This document shows positions 1-7,700 of a stretch of 8,928 bases of DNA, one piece after another. The position numbers and the translations under genes were made by a program. The stretch's first letter is position 1. Each line of letters opens with the position of its first letter. This DNA comes from CAYGZM01 sp964354365 (GTDB lineage Bacteria > Planctomycetota > Phycisphaerae > Sedimentisphaerales > Anaerobacaceae), in contig CAYGZM010000154.1 of assembly GCA_964354365.1 (NCBI GenBank), forward strand, positions 1 to 8,928. Direction: 5' to 3'. The notes under the pieces are model-generated. The model did no database searches and was not told the origin of the DNA. It was given only the letters and a program-made list of their open reading frames with translations.

Positions 1-966
1 TTGGGTCTGCTCTGGATCATAGGCGCGTTACTCCAGGCTGCGCAGCTTGCGGCCTTTACGGGCGTGAACGTGAGCAAGGTCAAGAGCATGGCTATCGGCA
101 TCGGCTACGAAAACGAGACCGGACTACACAGCTCGGGCACGCTGTACTTTGACTACATCAGGCTCTATGCCCCCAGATGCATCCTTGCTCGTCGTGAAGT
201 CGATTTCGCCAAGCTCGACTACGCCCCAGAGGCTGATGGCGGCGACTGCGTCGTCGATTACAGGGAGCTGGAGATAATGTCTCGTCACTGGCTGTCTGAA
301 AACCTGGATGAGAGCGCGGTTTGGAGCGGCATGTGGACCAGCACCGACGTCGGCGCCGCAACCGGCAGCTTCACTGATCACGGCGGCGGAACGTACACGA
401 TTGTGGGCGACGGCGCGGATATATGGGGCACGGCCGATGGGTTCCGCTATGCCTACAAGCAGCTCTCCGGCGACGGCCAGATCACCGTTCGTGTGACCAG
501 TATCGACCACACCAACGACTGGGCCAAGGCCGGCGTGATGATTCGAGAGACGCTTGACGCCAATTCCGTCCACGCGATGATAATCGGAAGGCCGAACAAT
601 TTGGGCATCTCGTTCCAGCGGCGTCCGACGACCGGCGGGATTTCGTACAATTCGGATGCTGGCGTGCCGAACCTGCCGTATTGTCTGCGGCTTGTCCGTG
701 TCGGCGACACGTTCACGGGCTACTACCATAGCAACGGCAAGTGGTTCCGACAGTACAGTGTGACGATCCCGATGACCGACCCGGTCTATATAGGTATGGT
801 TGTTACGTCCCATGTCGCCGGCACGCTGTGCACAGCCCAGATCGATCGGGCTTGCTCGACCGATTTCATCCCGGCTGACTTGGTTCCAGATGACATCGTT
901 AACTTCAAGGATTACAGTGAGTTGATCCTCAACTGGCTTGATGAGAACGAGTGGCCTTTGCCCTAA
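1..966 (+). CDS. Secreted multi-domain protein with split dockerin-like module and DUF1349/concanavalin-like domain (5' partial)
   Basis: The frame is open from base 1 to the TAA at 964-966 (321 codons seen). The TTG at base 1 is probably not the start: residues 20-57 ('GVNVSKVKSMAIGIG', then 'GTLYFDYIRLY') look like the last strands of a beta-sandwich whose beginning lies outside the window. Residues about 74-98 contain one dockerin-like repeat, 'DCVVDYRELEIMSRHWL'. Residues about 103-288 resemble a DUF1349 ('regulation of enolase protein 1') concanavalin-like fold, with the hallmark 'DWAKAGVMIRETLD' near 173. Residues about 293-313 hold a second dockerin-like repeat, 'PDDIVNFKDY' followed by 'LILNWL', and the protein ends eight residues later. 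The domain therefore sits between the two halves of a dockerin. No catalytic site is visible; a carbohydrate-binding or surface role is inferred. The full protein is probably exported, but its signal peptide would be upstream. The first 18 residues are hydrophobic but lack the basic residues expected of a signal peptide. Confidence 0.85.
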   Translation: MGLLWIIGALLQAAQLAAFTGVNVSKVKSMAIGIGYENETGLHSSGTLYFDYIRLYAPRCILARREVDFAKLDYAPEADGGDCVVDYRELEIMSRHWLSENLDESAVWSGMWTSTDVGAATGSFTDHGGGTYTIVGDGADIWGTADGFRYAYKQLSGDGQITVRVTSIDHTNDWAKAGVMIRETLDANSVHAMIIGRPNNLGISFQRRPTTGGISYNSDAGVPNLPYCLRLVRVGDTFTGYYHSNGKWFRQYSVTIPMTDPVYIGMVVTSHVAGTLCTAQIDRACSTDFIPADLVPDDIVNFKDYSELILNWLDENEWPLP

Positions 967-1039
967 GTGGCGTTTAGCAGAAGCTAATGTGGCCTGTCCC
1001 TTCGGTATATGGGGATGACCACACAGATTTGTACCATTT

Positions 1040-1069
1040 CAGGGCCTGTGCCAATAGGCACAGGCCCTG
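1040..1069 (+). terminator. Perfect 13-bp hairpin, probable terminator of the first gene
   Basis: CAGGGCCTGTGCC (1040-1052) and its exact reverse complement GGCACAGGCCCTG (1057-1069) enclose the 4-base loop AATA. It lies 74 bases after the first gene's stop and 59 bases before the second gene's start. The stem is long and GC-rich, as in intrinsic terminators, but the following bases are TTGTC rather than a run of T, so intrinsic termination may be inefficient. A 3'-end stabilising hairpin is an alternative. Confidence 0.55.
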
Positions 1070-1115
1070 TTGTCACAAACAGGATCACGGTAGCGTTCGA
1101 GAATAGCAGACACGT

Positions 1116-1120
1116 GAGGT
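1116..1120 (+). promoter_or_regulatory. Ribosome binding site of the DUF5060 glycoside hydrolase gene
   Basis: GAGGT lies seven bases before the ATG at 1128. It supports this ATG, which is also directly followed by a signal peptide. Confidence 0.65.
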
Positions 1121-1127
1121 AAATACG

Positions 1128-4100
1128 ATGGCGACAATTTCAACGTACTCAAGGAAGCTAAAAGCCGGTGTCCTCCTGGCCCTAATCCTCTCGGCAGCTC
1201 AGACACTCGGCGTAACAACAATAGCCGGGGACGAAGAGAACCACGGCACGTTGATGAAATGGCACAAAGTGGAAATTACCTTTGACGGTCCGAACATGAA
1301 TGAAAGCAATGCCGCCACATTCTCGGATAATCGCTTGGATGTTGAATTTAAACGTCCGAATGGAACGATATTTTGGGTAGCCGGTTTTTTCGCGGGCGGG
1401 GGGAATGAAGCGGATACAGGCAACGGCTCTGGGAACAAATGGCGCGTCCGGCTGAATCCGGACATGGAAGGCCAGTGGTCATTTACTGCTCGTTTCCGCA
1501 CCGGAAGCTGGGTCGCTGTTGCGCCGATGAGCAATCCCGGCGGAACCGGGGGAACCGCTCCGGATGGAGAAACCGGTACATTTACGGTAGGCGCCTCGGA
1601 TAAAGACCCCTTCGGCCGGGACTTTCGCGGCAAGGGTCAGCTTCAGTATGTCAACAAGCATCACTGCCGGTTTGCCGAGTCGGGCGAGTATTTCATCAAA
1701 GGCGGTGCCGACAGTCCGGAGGATTTTATTGCCGACAATGAGATCGATAACACCCCAGTCAACGGGCATGATTACGCCATTCACAAGGCGAATCACTACA
1801 GCGCTGCCGATGCCTCTGCGTACACCTGGAAAGGCGGGAAAGGGACCGGCATCTTGGGAGCGATCCGATACATGGGCGAATTGCAGGAAATGAATAATTT
1901 CTATGTGATTCTCGTCACCGCTCCGCAGGGCGATGCCAAGGATGTATGGCCATGGATCAGCACGGATGCAGCGGACCGCGGGAAGTATGATGTCTCCAAG
2001 CTGAACCAATGGGAGCGCGTATTCAGCTACGGCGACAAGAAGGGAATCCACTGGAATCTGCTGTTCACTGAGACCGAAAATGACAGCATGCTTTGTGGCA
2101 ATTTCAACCTTTGTGATCTCGATAGGCTGTACTACCGGGAGATGATTGCCCGTTTTTCCCATCACCATGCGGTGTCGTGGAATGTGGGCGAGGAATATTC
2201 CGGAGGAGACAATGGATGGGGCAGTAATGTGGGTCAGCATATAGCGCTGATGATGGATCTGGATCCCTACAGCCATACCTATACCTGTCACACCAATAAT
2301 AACGGGGTATGGAACCGATATGACCAACTGTTTGGGATTGCCAACGCCACCTCCAACCAGCAGGATTCGGATGATTACGGCAGCAATGGGGTTCACGGGA
2401 TTACACAGTCCCTGCGGACTTCTTCAGCGGCGGCAGGGCTTCCGATGTGCATTTACATTGATGAGGCGAACGGTCCGGTACCCCGGTGCGGCAATGATAT
2501 GGATGCGGTCCGCAGGGGAACCCTGTGGGCAAACCTGATGGCCGGCGGAGCGGGTGTCGAGTGGTATCTCGGCTATGACTGCTCCAGCGGTTGGCACGAT
2601 CATAACTGCCTGGAAGATTTTACGAGAATGGAATGTGTCTGGTCACAGACGCGATATGCCCTGTGGTTCTTCATGGCCCATCATGGTCCGCTGCGCAAGC
2701 CGGTACCGTTTCATAACATGCAGCCGGATGACGCACGCGCTTCCGGAACTTATAACTGGTGTTTTTACGGGGCGGATGATGACGGCAAGATGTGCGTGGC
2801 GGTCTATCTCCGGGATGCCGGCAGCACCACGGTGAATGTGCCCGCCGCACCGCTGTACAACGTCGGCTGGATGAACGCCAAAACCGGCGTTTGGCAGTAT
2901 GAAGCGGATATCATAAATCATGCAGGCGGGAATCTCAGTTTTACCTGTCCCTTTACGGATGACGCAGCGCTGCTGCTGTACGACTGGGAGACCATCCCCG
3001 ACAACGATCCACCGACGCCGAATCCGGCTGAATGGGATATACAGCCGATGGCCATAGATCAAAATACGATTACCATGACAGCTGTGACAGGCGGCGATGC
3101 GATCTCGGAACCGGTGCAGTATTATTTCGCGGAAACTTCCGGCAATTGCCACGGTATAGACAGCGGCTGGCAATCCAGTCGCACCTATGAACCGTCTGGC
3201 TTGGCTCCGGGAACGGAATACTGCTTTACGGTGAAGATGCGGGATGCCCGCGGCAATGAGACGGCAGCCTCGACCGAAGTATGCGCAACAACCTTGGGAG
3301 CTCAGGATACCGAGCCACCCAGTCCGAATCCGGCTGCATTTGAAATTCTCCCTCACGCAGTCAGCGAAACGGAAATTTCAATGAAAGCCGTTGCTGGGAC
3401 TGACGAAAATGGGCCGGTCTCGTACTATTTTGAAGAGACTTCTGGAAATCCAGGACGCAACGACAGCGGCTGGCAGCTCGAAAATACCTATATCGACACA
3501 GGCCTACAGGGAAATACTCCATACAGCTATAAAGTCAAAATGCGTGATTCGGTCTGTAATGAGGGGCAATATTCCGATGTTTTCCTGGCGTGCACTCCGC
3601 CACCGTTGGACATTATCCCGGATGAGCAAATCAATTTCCGTGATTTAGAGACGCTGACGGATCACTGGCTGAACCTTGATTGTTGCTTGAACAATCTGTG
3701 CGAGGGCACAGACTTGGATGCCAGCGGTTGGGTCGATTTTAAGGATTACGCCATACTGAGTGCAAGCTGGCTGGAAGATTTGGGGCAAACCAACCCCTTC
3801 CTTGTTAACTGGTGGAAGCTGGACGAGGATACTTCTGCGGAAGCCACGACCGCGGTTGATTCTGTGGGCGGCAATGACGGCACCATCAATGGCGCAATAA
3901 CGGTAGTAGGAAAATCTGGAAATGCATTACATTTCGACGGGGCGGATGATACGGTTCAGATAGGCAACTTTTCAACAGCCAATTTGAAGAGTATGACAAT
4001 TACATTCTGGATAGATCCAGATGTGGGCTTCACAACGACTGGTGACTATAAGCGAGTCATATCAGCCAACGATTGGTGGGAAGCGGTAATGCAGCCGAAC

Positions 4101-4430
4101 TCCGGCTATCTGGGGAACAATTTCTATCAATCCGGGGGGACCTATCCGATAAGTACCGTTGCCCCTCCTGAAGGTGAATGGACGCACGTCGCCATGACAT
4201 CGGTGCTCGGTACCGCGGGAAGCCCAGGCAAGATGGAAATCTATATCAATGGAGAATTGAACTCGGATGCAAACAATGCGGACGACGATTGGGAGGGTGG
4301 TTCGTTCCTGATGGGCTACCGATATGAAGATCCTAGCGGTAAATACTATAAAGGCCTCCTGGACGATGTCCGAATCTACATGCAGGTCCTGACAGAGGAA
4401 GAAATTAAGGAGATTATGGAAATTGAATAG
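1128..4430 (+). CDS. Secreted DUF5060-containing putative glycoside hydrolase with FN3, dockerin-like and LamG modules
   Basis: A complete protein of 1100 residues. ATG 1128 is supported by GAGGT upstream and by a signal peptide (basic 'RKLK' at 9-12, hydrophobic core to about 28). Residues about 38-125 match the DUF5060 beta-sandwich ('WHKVEITFDGP', 'NKWRVRLNPDMEGQWSF'). Residues about 160-520 resemble a TIM-barrel hydrolase. 'WNVGEEYSG' at 351-359 offers the likely acid/base (E355 or E356) and 'IYIDEANG' at 442-449 the likely nucleophile E446, by analogy with clan-A hydrolases. 'GGAGVEWYLGY' at 473-483 is typical of this group. Residues about 525-620 resemble the collagen-binding-like domain often found behind such barrels. 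Then come two FN3-like repeats (627-722 and 729-822), a dockerin-like pair (827-882; the second loop 'DLDASGWVDFKDY' is canonical, the first is shortened) and a LamG domain (about 890-1092). It probably acts on a polysaccharide outside the cytoplasm; the substrate cannot be read from sequence. It may be transcribed alone, given the hairpins on both sides. Confidence 0.93.
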   Translation: MATISTYSRKLKAGVLLALILSAAQTLGVTTIAGDEENHGTLMKWHKVEITFDGPNMNESNAATFSDNRLDVEFKRPNGTIFWVAGFFAGGGNEADTGNGSGNKWRVRLNPDMEGQWSFTARFRTGSWVAVAPMSNPGGTGGTAPDGETGTFTVGASDKDPFGRDFRGKGQLQYVNKHHCRFAESGEYFIKGGADSPEDFIADNEIDNTPVNGHDYAIHKANHYSAADASAYTWKGGKGTGILGAIRYMGELQEMNNFYVILVTAPQGDAKDVWPWISTDAADRGKYDVSKLNQWERVFSYGDKKGIHWNLLFTETENDSMLCGNFNLCDLDRLYYREMIARFSHHHAVSWNVGEEYSGGDNGWGSNVGQHIALMMDLDPYSHTYTCHTNNNGVWNRYDQLFGIANATSNQQDSDDYGSNGVHGITQSLRTSSAAAGLPMCIYIDEANGPVPRCGNDMDAVRRGTLWANLMAGGAGVEWYLGYDCSSGWHDHNCLEDFTRMECVWSQTRYALWFFMAHHGPLRKPVPFHNMQPDDARASGTYNWCFYGADDDGKMCVAVYLRDAGSTTVNVPAAPLYNVGWMNAKTGVWQYEADIINHAGGNLSFTCPFTDDAALLLYDWETIPDNDPPTPNPAEWDIQPMAIDQNTITMTAVTGGDAISEPVQYYFAETSGNCHGIDSGWQSSRTYEPSGLAPGTEYCFTVKMRDARGNETAASTEVCATTLGAQDTEPPSPNPAAFEILPHAVSETEISMKAVAGTDENGPVSYYFEETSGNPGRNDSGWQLENTYIDTGLQGNTPYSYKVKMRDSVCNEGQYSDVFLACTPPPLDIIPDEQINFRDLETLTDHWLNLDCCLNNLCEGTDLDASGWVDFKDYAILSASWLEDLGQTNPFLVNWWKLDEDTSAEATTAVDSVGGNDGTINGAITVVGKSGNALHFDGADDTVQIGNFSTANLKSMTITFWIDPDVGFTTTGDYKRVISANDWWEAVMQPNSGYLGNNFYQSGGTYPISTVAPPEGEWTHVAMTSVLGTAGSPGKMEIYINGELNSDANNADDDWEGGSFLMGYRYEDPSGKYYKGLLDDVRIYMQVLTEEEIKEIMEIE
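3006..3593 (+). repeat. Two tandem FN3-like repeats inside the glycoside hydrolase candidate
   Basis: Residues 627-722 and 729-822 align along their length. Both begin with 'PP(T/S)PNPA', share 'YYF(A/E)ETSGN' and 'DSGWQ', and end near 'VKMRD' and 'NE'. The DNA copies have diverged, with only short identities such as CCGAATCCGGCTG, so this is an old duplication or two related modules rather than a recent copy. They probably space the catalytic part from the dockerin-LamG end. Confidence 0.8.
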
Positions 4431-4516
4431 AGCCTGTACGCGTTAGTCTATACCGAGACAGTTGGTGCTCAACCTGTCAAACAGTGCAAGGAATCGTATT
4501 GACTGACATTTATACC

Positions 4517-4575
4517 AAATCATCTCAAAGATGATTTTGGGCCTCTTCAGGGCTTTCACTTGAATTCCGAGGCCC
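4517..4575 (+). terminator. Possible terminator region after the glycoside hydrolase candidate
   Basis: The stem AAATCATCT/AGATGATTT (4517-4537) is perfect, has a 3-base loop and is followed by TGGG. Immediately beyond, GGGCCTC (4539-4545) can pair with GAGGCCC (4569-4575) across 23 bases. Neither is followed by a clear T-run. Read as the transcript end of the gene that stops at 4430, this is plausible but weak. Confidence 0.3.
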
Positions 4576-4673
4576 TGGAAAAACCATATCCGATAGGTCA
4601 TGGATTCATCCAACATTGATGCACAACGCACAACAATATGTTAAAGGACCCTGTGTCCACGAGGCGAAGGCTA

Positions 4674-4703
4674 TTGACTTTGCTGCCCCTTGTGTGTTAA
4701 AAT
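4674..4703 (+). promoter_or_regulatory. Sigma70-like promoter of the CotH/lamin-tail gene
   Basis: TTGACT (4674-4679) matches the -35 consensus at five of six bases. TAAAAT (4698-4703) matches the -10 consensus at five of six. The spacer is 18 bases. Transcription would start near 4710, giving a leader of about 87 bases before the GTG at 4797. It is the only good match seen in either intergenic region. Confidence 0.6.
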
Positions 4704-4724
4704 GGTGTTAAGTAGTCAAGGTGT

Positions 4725-4782
4725 CGCAATCCTTCCGGTTTCGAGGAGATGCGGCCGAAGTCTGTAGTATAGACAGGTTGCG
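4725..4782 (+). promoter_or_regulatory. Leader segment able to fold into a three-way junction
   Basis: CGCAA (4725-4729) can pair with TTGCG (4778-4782). Inside this, CTTCCGG (4732-4738) can pair with CCGAAG (4755-4760) with one bulged C, and GTCT (4760-4763) with AGAC (4771-4774); base 4760 can serve only one of the two stems at a time. The closing stem ends two bases before the Shine-Dalgarno sequence. I do not recognise a known riboswitch. The pairings were found by eye and are short, so chance is possible. Confidence 0.25.
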
Positions 4783-4784
4783 TA

Positions 4785-4790
4785 AGAGGA
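4785..4790 (+). promoter_or_regulatory. Ribosome binding site that decides the GTG start of the CotH/lamin-tail gene
   Basis: AGAGGA lies six bases before GTG 4797. An in-frame TAG at 4791-4793 closes the frame just upstream, so no earlier start is possible. The GTG is directly followed by a good signal peptide. Confidence 0.75.
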
Positions 4791-4796
4791 TAGAAG

Positions 4797-7700
4797 GTGC
4801 TCAATTCTTCACGGGCCCTGCTGGTGCTTCTGCTGACGACTGTCTCTGTGGCTGGTCTGGCATGGGCAGCCTGCCCGCAAGGGGACTTGACGGGGGACTG
4901 CAAGGTCGATTTCGGCGACATGCAGATCCTCACAGACCAGTGGCTGGACCCGGAGGGCAGCCAGGCCGACCTCGATCACCGCAACGGCGTGGAAACGCGG
5001 GACTTCGCCTTGTTGGCTGGTAAGTGGCGTCAGAAAGGCATACCCCTGGTCATAAATGAGTTCATGGCGTCCAACAGCAAAACCAAGGCCGATCCGCAGG
5101 GCCAATACGACGACTGGATAGAGATATACAACGCAGGCAGCTTCCCTATAGATACCGGCGGGATGCATCTGACGGACAACCTGGACAATCCGACCAAGTG
5201 GCAGATTCCCGCCGGTAATCCGACCCTGACGACCATTTTGGCGGGCCACTACCTGTTGATATGGGCGGACAACGACGAGATAGATTATCCTGCCGGCCTG
5301 CATGCGGGCTTTGAGCTAAATGCCGACACTGGCGATGAAGTCGGGCTGTTTGACGGCAACGGCGTTTTAATTGACAGCGTTGAGTTTCCGGACCAGACGG
5401 CTAATATCTCCTACGGCCGCTACCCCGACGCAAATAACACATGGCGTTTCCTTTCTTCGCCTACACCCGGCAACGCAAATGTCGGAGCATATCTCGGTCA
5501 GGTTGCCGACACACAATTCAGCCAAGATCGCGGCTTCTACGATGCGCCCTTCTCCGTAACTCTCGCCACTGAAACAGAGGAAGCCAAGATATACTATACA
5601 ACCGATGGTAGTAGCCCTCTTGACACGGCCGGTGAGTTTCCAAGAGGGGTGCTGTACGGTTCACCGATCACCATAAACACGACAACATGTCTACGTACGG
5701 TTGCTTTTAGGCCGGGCTTCAAACCTACAAATGTGGATGCTCAAACCTACATCTTCCCGAACGACGTGATTCGCCAGCCTGCAAACATCCCCAGCTATCC
5801 AAACCCGTGGACCTGGCTGGGCGGAAGTAGCTACGCTTATCACGATTACGAGATGGACCCTGAAGTTGTTAACGACCCCGCCTACAGCCGCATGATTAAG
5901 GGTGCGCTCAAGGCGATTCCGACTATGTCTATCGCCTCCGGAAGAGCCGCTATGGACGTATTCTACTGGGGCTCCGGCGAGAGCGTCGTCTCGGTTGAGT
6001 TGATACACCCAAATGATCTGCAGAAGAACGTCCAGGCCACATGTGGAGTTGAGCCGCACAGCCATAACCGGATGAAACGGTCGATGAGATTGAATTTCCG
6101 CGCCGAGTACGGCGACTCCCGGTTTCGCTCGTCTATTTTCGAGGATGCGCCGCTCAATGGAGACTCGGCTGTGGATGAACTGGACAGAATCGTCCTTCGA
6201 GGAGGCAACAATCGATCCTGGGCCAGAGTCTGGAATCCCGAAAGGACAACCTACACGATGGACCAATGGTACCGCGATACGCAGATCGTAATGTCGGGCA
6301 TAGGCTCGCACGGGACCTTCGTGCATCTATACATCAACGGCTTATACTGGGGGCTCTACAATCCCTGCGAGCGCCCGGACGAGTGGTTCGCCTCGTCATA
6401 TCTGGGCGGCGAGAGAGAGGACTGGTACGCAGTCAGTCACAGCGGCTCGCACGGAGGCGATGCGTCACGGTTCAACTATCTCAAAGGCGCCCTCAAAGAC
6501 AAGGACATGTCCGATCCGGCCAACTATGCCGAGATGAAGCAGTACCTCGATGTCGAGGAATACATCGACTACCTGATCCTCACATGGTTCATCGGGATGA
6601 CGGACTGGCCGGCAGGCAACTGGTGGGGCGGCAATCGCAACGACATACCGGGCCCATTCATGTACTTCGGCTGGGATGCAGAGTGGTCCTGGAAAACAAC
6701 GCGCGGCCACAATAACGGCTGGGTTCATCCCGACTTCCGGAGCAATCAAAGCGGCGGTGCTACTATCGCCGCTATATGGCACAGCCTCAGGCGCAACCCC
6801 GACTTCATGCTCTCGTTCGCCGACCGTGCTTACAAGCACCTGTTCAATGACGGTCCGCTCACCGATGAAAACTGCAAGGTCCGCTACACCGCCCTCAACG
6901 ACTTTGTTCGCGACGCCGTCGTGGCCGAATCCGCTCGATGGGGGGATACATGCGAGGGACTGGGGCAACCCACGCGAACACGCGATGTCGATTTTGTCTT
7001 CGCCGAAAATGAGACCCTGGGGCCGGGTTTTATGACTGGCAACCGGGACAAATTCATCGCATCGCTGAAGAATGAGGGTTACTATCCCGAGTTGGAGCCG
7101 CCGCAATTCAATCTTCACGGTGGACACGTTGGCTCTCCTTTCGCTGTCACGCTTTCCAATCCAAACGGCAGTGGAAAGATATACTACACCGTTGACGGCA
7201 GCGACCCTCGCGTGCCGGCGGTCTCGACGAGCGCCGGCTCAACGAAGCTGGTCGAAGAGAGCGACGATAAGCGTGTTTTGGTTCCCGTCGGCCCGATAAG
7301 CGACAACTGGCGCGGCGGCGGATACTTCAACGATTCGGGGTGGACCTATGTCAGTGGGAATCCGGGCGGCGTGGGATACGAAAGGAGCTCCGGCTACGAG
7401 TCGTACATCAGCATCGACCTTGGGGCCGAGATGTACAATACTCAAAACACGTGCTATATCCGTGTTCCGTTCACCGTCGAGGCGGGCCAGTTAGTTGGTT
7501 TTGATTCGATGACGCTCAGGATGCGGTACGATGACGGGTTTATTGCGTACATCAACGGGACACAGATCGCGTGGCGCAACTTTGATGGTGTCCCTGCGTG
7601 GAATTCCGCCGCCAACAATACCAATCCCGACGCATCAGCCAAGGTTTTCGAGGATGTGGATGTCACTACGTACCTCGGTGCGCTGCGGGCGGGCGACAAC

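Larger units (their letters stand above)
967..1127. other. Intergenic region with three potential hairpins
   Basis: This 161-base gap separates the first and second genes. By eye it holds a small hairpin just after the stop codon (TTAGC 974-978 with GCTAA 983-987), a nested pairing (TGTGG 988-992 with CCACA 1019-1023, inside it TCCC 997-1000 with GGGA 1012-1015), and the perfect 13-bp hairpin listed separately. No convincing promoter was found. The best -35-like match, TTGTCA at 1070-1075, has only a poor -10 partner. The second gene presumably has its own promoter here in a form I cannot recognise, or depends on read-through. Confidence 0.5.
4431..4796. other. 366-base intergenic region with hairpins, promoter and leader
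   Basis: No gene is supported here. The left part has an imperfect hairpin at 4457-4478 (GACAGTTG with CAACCTGTC, one bulge). It also has a perfect 9-bp AT-rich hairpin at 4517-4537 (AAATCATCT, loop CAA, AGATGATTT) and a wider pairing of GGGCCTC (4539-4545) with GAGGCCC (4569-4575). The right part holds the promoter and foldable leader listed separately. A 62-codon minus-strand frame at 4443-4631 shows no recognisable protein features. Confidence 0.5.

Noticed and set aside
124..813. 229-codon open frame on the minus strand
   Set aside because: It is antisense to the dockerin and DUF1349-like region of the first gene and reads as low-information sequence without motifs.
1070..1096. Possible promoter before the hydrolase gene (TTGTCA with TAGCGT)
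   Set aside because: The -10 element matches only three of six consensus bases and the -35 overlaps the base of the terminator-like hairpin.
1479..2396. 305-codon open frame on the minus strand
   Set aside because: It lies wholly inside the well-supported hydrolase gene, shows no recognisable domain, and is explained by the codon bias of the + strand gene.
4443..4631. 62-codon minus-strand frame in the intergenic region
   Set aside because: It has no recognisable features or clear ribosome binding site, and its span includes the inverted repeats of the gap.
4818..4874. Lipoprotein signal at C26 of the CotH/lamin-tail protein
   Set aside because: The residues before the cysteine are 'WAA'; a lipobox normally has L, V or I at the -3 position, so signal peptidase I cleavage after 'LAWA' is more likely.
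4721..5023. 100-codon + strand frame beginning at GTG 4721
   Set aside because: It covers the leader and then overlaps the signal peptide and dockerin coding region in another frame; its product is Arg/Gly-rich with no domain. The frame from 4797 has the Shine-Dalgarno, signal peptide and domains.
6465..7127. 220-codon open frame on the minus strand
   Set aside because: It is antisense to the CotH-like region, whose + frame is continuous and carries recognisable motifs.
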